8,840 bases of DNA from Planctomycetota bacterium. GTDB taxonomy: Bacteria; Planctomycetota; PUPC01; JACPCR01. Position numbers and translations under genes: made by a program. This document shows, one piece after another, positions 5,972 through 8,840 of the stretch (within the stretch, counting starts at the first letter, position 1; every line of letters starts with the position of its first letter). The notes beneath the pieces are model-generated. The model was given only the letters and a program-made list of their open reading frames with translations. It was not told the DNA's origin and made no database searches. The DNA lies in NCBI GenBank assembly GCA_030740295.1, contig JASLXP010001096.1:1-8840 (forward strand). The letters run 5' to 3'.

Positions 5972-7582
5972 ATGGCCCTCGAAGTCGTCATCCTCAGAGA
6001 ACTTCAGGAATCGGCCCGAAAGAAGCGGACCTATTGGCTGCGGTTCGGATACGGCGCAGTGCTGGCAACACCTGTCTTCTTTGTGGCTCTTACCATGAGT
6101 TTCGCCGGGCAGGCACAGACGCAGGGGATTGGGCTGCAGCTCTTCCAAATATTTTCTGTCTGGCAATTCACACTGTTCGTCCTCCTTACGCCTGCAGTGG
6201 CCGCAAATTCCATCGTGGAAGAGAGAGACAGCGGAACGCTGGGGCTGCTGATGCTCACGCGCCTCACCCCGGCCAGCATCCTCCTTGGTAAGCTCGGCGT
6301 GGAATTCATTCGGAGTACGCTGCTTCTCTTATCTGGCTTGCCCCTGCTTTTTATGGCCACGATGTTCGGAGGTGTCGCGGCCTCACAGGTGTTTGGCGCA
6401 ATCGGTATCACCCTGTTGACGATTCTCCTGCTGAACTCGCTCGGCCTGGCTGTCTCCACCCTGGTCGAGCAGAACTACAAAGCAGTTGTTGCCACCTTCC
6501 TGATCATGGCCATTGCTGGCTTCCTGACGCCACTGTGCCTTTACGCGCTGGCATGGGGAACGAACAACCAGGCAATCGCCGACACTCTCCTGGAAATCAT
6601 TCACCCGGTGTATGTGTTCGGCGCATCTGTTGCCGGTACTCTGACCCTGGGCAACGCCATCCAATTCAGTGTATGCACGTTGACCCTTTGCGCTGTTCTG
6701 CTCCTGGCTGGGAGGTCTGGTATTCGCCGGACTTTCATTCCAAGGGAGAAGGCAATCGCGGGACCTGCGCCATCGAGCCCATCCGAGCCTTCTCCGGTGG
6801 CGACGCCATCCAGGAATACAAAAATTCTGGGCGAAGTGAAGGGCCGTCCCATTGTCTGGAGGGATGCACGCCGGACATTCGCACTGAGCGCGGTGGTGGC
6901 GTGCTTTTACGTGGTCCTTGTGATCACCGTCCTGTCCTGCTGGGCTTTCAGGGCAAAGCTCTTCGGTTTCAGGCCGGATGAGCTCATCATGTTTGCTTCG
7001 CTCATCAGCATGGGATCGTGGATGCTGATGTTCCTCGCCGTGTTAATCCGTTCCTGCCTCCTGTTCGCCTCGGAGAAAGAGCCGGGAGTCATGTCCTCTC
7101 TCATGATGACGCCGATGACAGACCGGCAGATCATCCTCGATAAATTACATGTGATCTGGAAAGAGTATGGGATGGTCCTCGTTGGAGTGATTGTCCTGAC
7201 CGTTGGGATCAGCCTTCCTCATTGGGGCTCGAGTTCCGCGCGTACGATGGGCATGATGAATCAGCAATTCCCGTTGGTTTCACTTTTTGCCAACCTGACA
7301 GGGCTGTTTTTCTACGCGTGTGTTGGCCTTTATTGGTCGATAAAGGCATCCAGTCCCGGCAAGGCTATCGCTTATGCCATCGTCAGTCTGCTGATCTACA
7401 AGATGATTTCACAGATGCTGTTGGGGATAGGGTTCATGATTCTCGGCATGTGGATGGGTGGCGCCCAGTACCTCATGGTTCTGGGTTTCGTGATCGTGCC
7501 GTCGGGCCTGCAGCTTATCATCGCGATCTGTCTGTTTTCCTGGATGTCGCGCAACCTGCGCAAACAAGCTCAGGAGGAATGA
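5972..7582 (+). CDS. ABC-2 type permease with two tandem modules
   Basis: A 536-residue inner-membrane protein and the evident channel partner of the ATPase upstream. It shows an internal duplication. The first half has an N-terminal RELQESARKKRTY amphipathic stretch (9-21), then helices around 25-45, 60-79, 113-133, 140-163, 172-193 and 228-246, with the cytoplasmic motif EERDSGTLGLLMLTRLTPA (83-101) and LGKL (105-108). A Pro/Ser-rich linker (about 264-281) follows. The second half repeats the plan: GRPIVWRDARRTF (291-303), helices from about 305, and the matching motif SEKEPGVMSSLMMTPMTD (367-384) with LDKL (389-392). The ATG at 5972 is the first in-frame choice that keeps the basic N-terminal stretch. 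It has no SD and follows CCCACCC. The C-terminus is short and basic. Membership of the ABC-2 superfamily is firm; cargo is unknown. Confidence 0.9.
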   Translation: MALEVVILRELQESARKKRTYWLRFGYGAVLATPVFFVALTMSFAGQAQTQGIGLQLFQIFSVWQFTLFVLLTPAVAANSIVEERDSGTLGLLMLTRLTPASILLGKLGVEFIRSTLLLLSGLPLLFMATMFGGVAASQVFGAIGITLLTILLLNSLGLAVSTLVEQNYKAVVATFLIMAIAGFLTPLCLYALAWGTNNQAIADTLLEIIHPVYVFGASVAGTLTLGNAIQFSVCTLTLCAVLLLAGRSGIRRTFIPREKAIAGPAPSSPSEPSPVATPSRNTKILGEVKGRPIVWRDARRTFALSAVVACFYVVLVITVLSCWAFRAKLFGFRPDELIMFASLISMGSWMLMFLAVLIRSCLLFASEKEPGVMSSLMMTPMTDRQIILDKLHVIWKEYGMVLVGVIVLTVGISLPHWGSSSARTMGMMNQQFPLVSLFANLTGLFFYACVGLYWSIKASSPGKAIAYAIVSLLIYKMISQMLLGIGFMILGMWMGGAQYLMVLGFVIVPSGLQLIIAICLFSWMSRNLRKQAQEE

Positions 7583-7621
7583 ATTCCCTTTCCGGCCTAC
7601 GTCACTATATTGACCATCCCC

Positions 7622-7642
7622 ACCAACCATTAACCAATAACG
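7622..7642. repeat. short 7-bp-period repeat upstream of the oxidoreductase start
   Basis: The words ACCAACC, ATTAACC and AATAACG follow in a 7-base period, ending eight bases before the ATG at 7651. This mirrors the 7-base-period words before the ATG at 141. It is short and imperfect, so chance remains possible. Confidence 0.45.
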
Positions 7643-7650
7643 TCCCACAG

Positions 7651-8643
7651 ATGAGTTCTATTCCACAAACAAAACTCGGTGTCGTTGGCTGCGGGCCGAG
7701 AGGCATTTCCCATGTGAAATCCGTTCAATCTCTTGAAGGCGCCGAATGTGTCGGCGGCTGCGATTTCAGTCCGGAAGCCAGGGCTGCTTTTGAAGAAAAG
7801 ACAGGAGTGAAAGCGTTCGAAAGCCTCGACGACCTGCTGGCACTCGAACCGGACGTCATCGGTGTGGCCACGACCGTCGATTCGCACGTTCCCGTCGGCA
7901 AACTTGTGCTGGATGCCGGCAAGCACCTCGTCATGGAGAAGCCGATCTCATGCGACGCGGCCGAAGGCGAAGAACTCGTCCGGCTCGCGGAAGAAAAGGG
8001 ATTGAAAGGCGCAACTTCCTTCCAACTGCATTATCACAACCACGCGGTGAAGATGAAGGAACTGTGCAGACAAATCGATCCGGTGATGATTCATCACGCC
8101 CGGCACACCGGTCGGATGCGGGGCAGCTACATGCGGGCCGGCAAATCAACGGGCGTCTTTGATTACCTGACTCATGAAATAGATCTTATTCGCTGGTGGA
8201 CGGGCAGACCGGTCACCGCGGTCACCGGCCGCGTCGAGTGCGGCACCTTTCACGGCTCGGAAGCGCCGGAGCTTGCCGTGCTTCATTTTGATCTCGGGGG
8301 CGACGATTGCGCCGCCGCAACCCTGGTCGCTGCGATGGCCTCGCCGCCCCTTTCAAGAGTCGTGCAGGTAGCCGGCAGGCGCGGTGCAATTCAGACGACG
8401 TTCGGAGGCGATATCAAATGGCGCAACGGCCCGGAAGCCGATCCGGAGGATGCCGAAATTCCACCCAATCCCATGGACGCTACTGCCGCGCTCTATCGCG
8501 ATCTGGTTCTCTCAATCCACGGCGAAGAGGTCCCGGAAATGCCGACACTTCAGGACGGCCTGGCGACGGTCGCGGTCATCGATGCAGCCTTCGAGTCACA
8601 CGCGACAAATGCCCGGGTGGAAATCAGTCCCAGCCATCAGTAG
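7651..8643 (+). CDS. Gfo/Idh/MocA family NAD(P)-dependent oxidoreductase
   Basis: A 330-residue cytoplasmic dehydrogenase of the glucose-fructose oxidoreductase/inositol dehydrogenase family, which oxidises or reduces sugars and sugar-like molecules with NAD(P). The Rossmann fold opens with KLGVVGCGPRG (8-18; GxGxxG). The family Lys is in MEKPIS (95-100, Lys97). The segment GVFDYLTHEIDLIRWWTG (168-185) carries the usual Asp171 and His175, followed by the beta-sheet C-terminal domain. The substrate cannot be predicted. The frame is open far upstream, within the permease gene. ATG 7651 places the Rossmann strand eight residues in, as expected. ATG 7579, overlapping the permease stop (ATGA), would add 24 residues of low-complexity character, and its AGGAGG is only one base away, too close to act as a normal SD. 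The gene lies 68 bases after the permease on the same strand and could be co-transcribed. A hairpin follows its stop. Confidence 0.92.
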   Translation: MSSIPQTKLGVVGCGPRGISHVKSVQSLEGAECVGGCDFSPEARAAFEEKTGVKAFESLDDLLALEPDVIGVATTVDSHVPVGKLVLDAGKHLVMEKPISCDAAEGEELVRLAEEKGLKGATSFQLHYHNHAVKMKELCRQIDPVMIHHARHTGRMRGSYMRAGKSTGVFDYLTHEIDLIRWWTGRPVTAVTGRVECGTFHGSEAPELAVLHFDLGGDDCAAATLVAAMASPPLSRVVQVAGRRGAIQTTFGGDIKWRNGPEADPEDAEIPPNPMDATAALYRDLVLSIHGEEVPEMPTLQDGLATVAVIDAAFESHATNARVEISPSHQ

Positions 8644-8662
8644 AAATCGGGAATCCCGATTT
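8644..8662 (+). terminator. hairpin directly after the oxidoreductase stop codon
   Basis: AAATCGGG (8644-8651) and CCCGATTT (8655-8662) form a perfect 8-bp stem with an AAT loop, beginning at the base after the TAG. The only T run is the TTT inside the 3' arm, so it is a weak intrinsic terminator. The symmetric A/T ends could let it act in both directions. Confidence 0.45.
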
Positions 8663-8680
8663 CCTGAGCCCCTGGTTCCA

Positions 8681-8840
8681 GAATCTTGAATCCTGAGTCT
8701 CGAATCCAGAACCAGAATCATGAATCTTGAATCTTGAATCTCTAGATCTAGATCTTGAATCTCTGAATCTCTGAATCTCTGAATCTTGAATCTCTGAATC
8801 TCTGAATCCTGAATCCAGAATCCAGAATCCAGAATCCTGA
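8681..8840. repeat. GAATC word array, 7/8-bp period, reaching the window edge
   Basis: GAATC starts at 8681, 8688, 8702, 8715, 8722, 8729, 8736, 8757, 8765, 8773, 8781, 8788, 8796, 8804, 8811, 8818, 8825 and 8832: 18 copies in 156 bases. The steps are mostly seven or eight bases, made from the words GAATCTT, GAATCTCT, GAATCCA and GAATCCT. There is no coding sequence and no spacer pattern. The palindromic words AGATCT AGATCT (8744-8755) interrupt the array. It probably continues to the right. Confidence 0.9.

Noticed and set aside
8681..8840. CRISPR array
   Set aside because: The repeated word is five to eight bases with no unique spacers, and there are no cas genes nearby.

Overview
The window looks like a chromosomal segment from an uncultured or environmental Gram-negative bacterium. 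The gene mix suggests a planctomycete, Hydrogenedentes or other PVC-like lineage. It holds a GldG-like exported membrane protein with its own ABC-2 exporter, a short UxuA-family sugar enzyme and a Gfo/Idh/MocA oxidoreductase. The spaces between genes carry word-like degenerate short repeats, and start codons with and without Shine-Dalgarno (SD) sequences are mixed. The lineage is an inference from gene content and texture, not from a marker gene. No rRNA, tRNA, CRISPR array, transposase or integrase was seen.

Layout: 1-140 is non-coding, with a 16-bp tandem repeat, a terminator-like hairpin and a 7-bp-period repeat. Next come a YjbQ-family protein (141-566, +) and a UxuA-family TIM-barrel enzyme (753-1694, +). 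A class II fructose-bisphosphate aldolase (1729-2808, -) converges on the UxuA gene and diverges from the following operon. That operon (+) encodes an exported two-helix GldG-like protein (2891-4885, or from 2855), an ABC ATPase (4882-5847, 4-bp ATGA overlap) and a large ABC-2 permease (5972-7582). The permease is set apart by a REP-like double palindrome (5874-5943). A Gfo/Idh/MocA oxidoreductase (7651-8643, +) follows and ends in a hairpin. The last 160 bases are a dense array of GAATC words that runs off the window edge.

How the genes fit together: the three middle genes almost certainly form one membrane machine. The ATPase energises the two-module permease, and the GldG-like protein is a membrane-anchored partner with large exported domains; the cargo is unknown. 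The UxuA-like enzyme, the aldolase and the oxidoreductase are carbohydrate-metabolism genes lying nearby, with no shared-operon evidence apart from same-strand proximity. No clearly new system was recognised. The items most worth a second look are the exporter cluster, the internal duplication in its permease, the palindrome inside the operon, the altered active-site motif of the UxuA-like enzyme, and the repeat/C-rich leaders in front of the genes that lack SD sequences.
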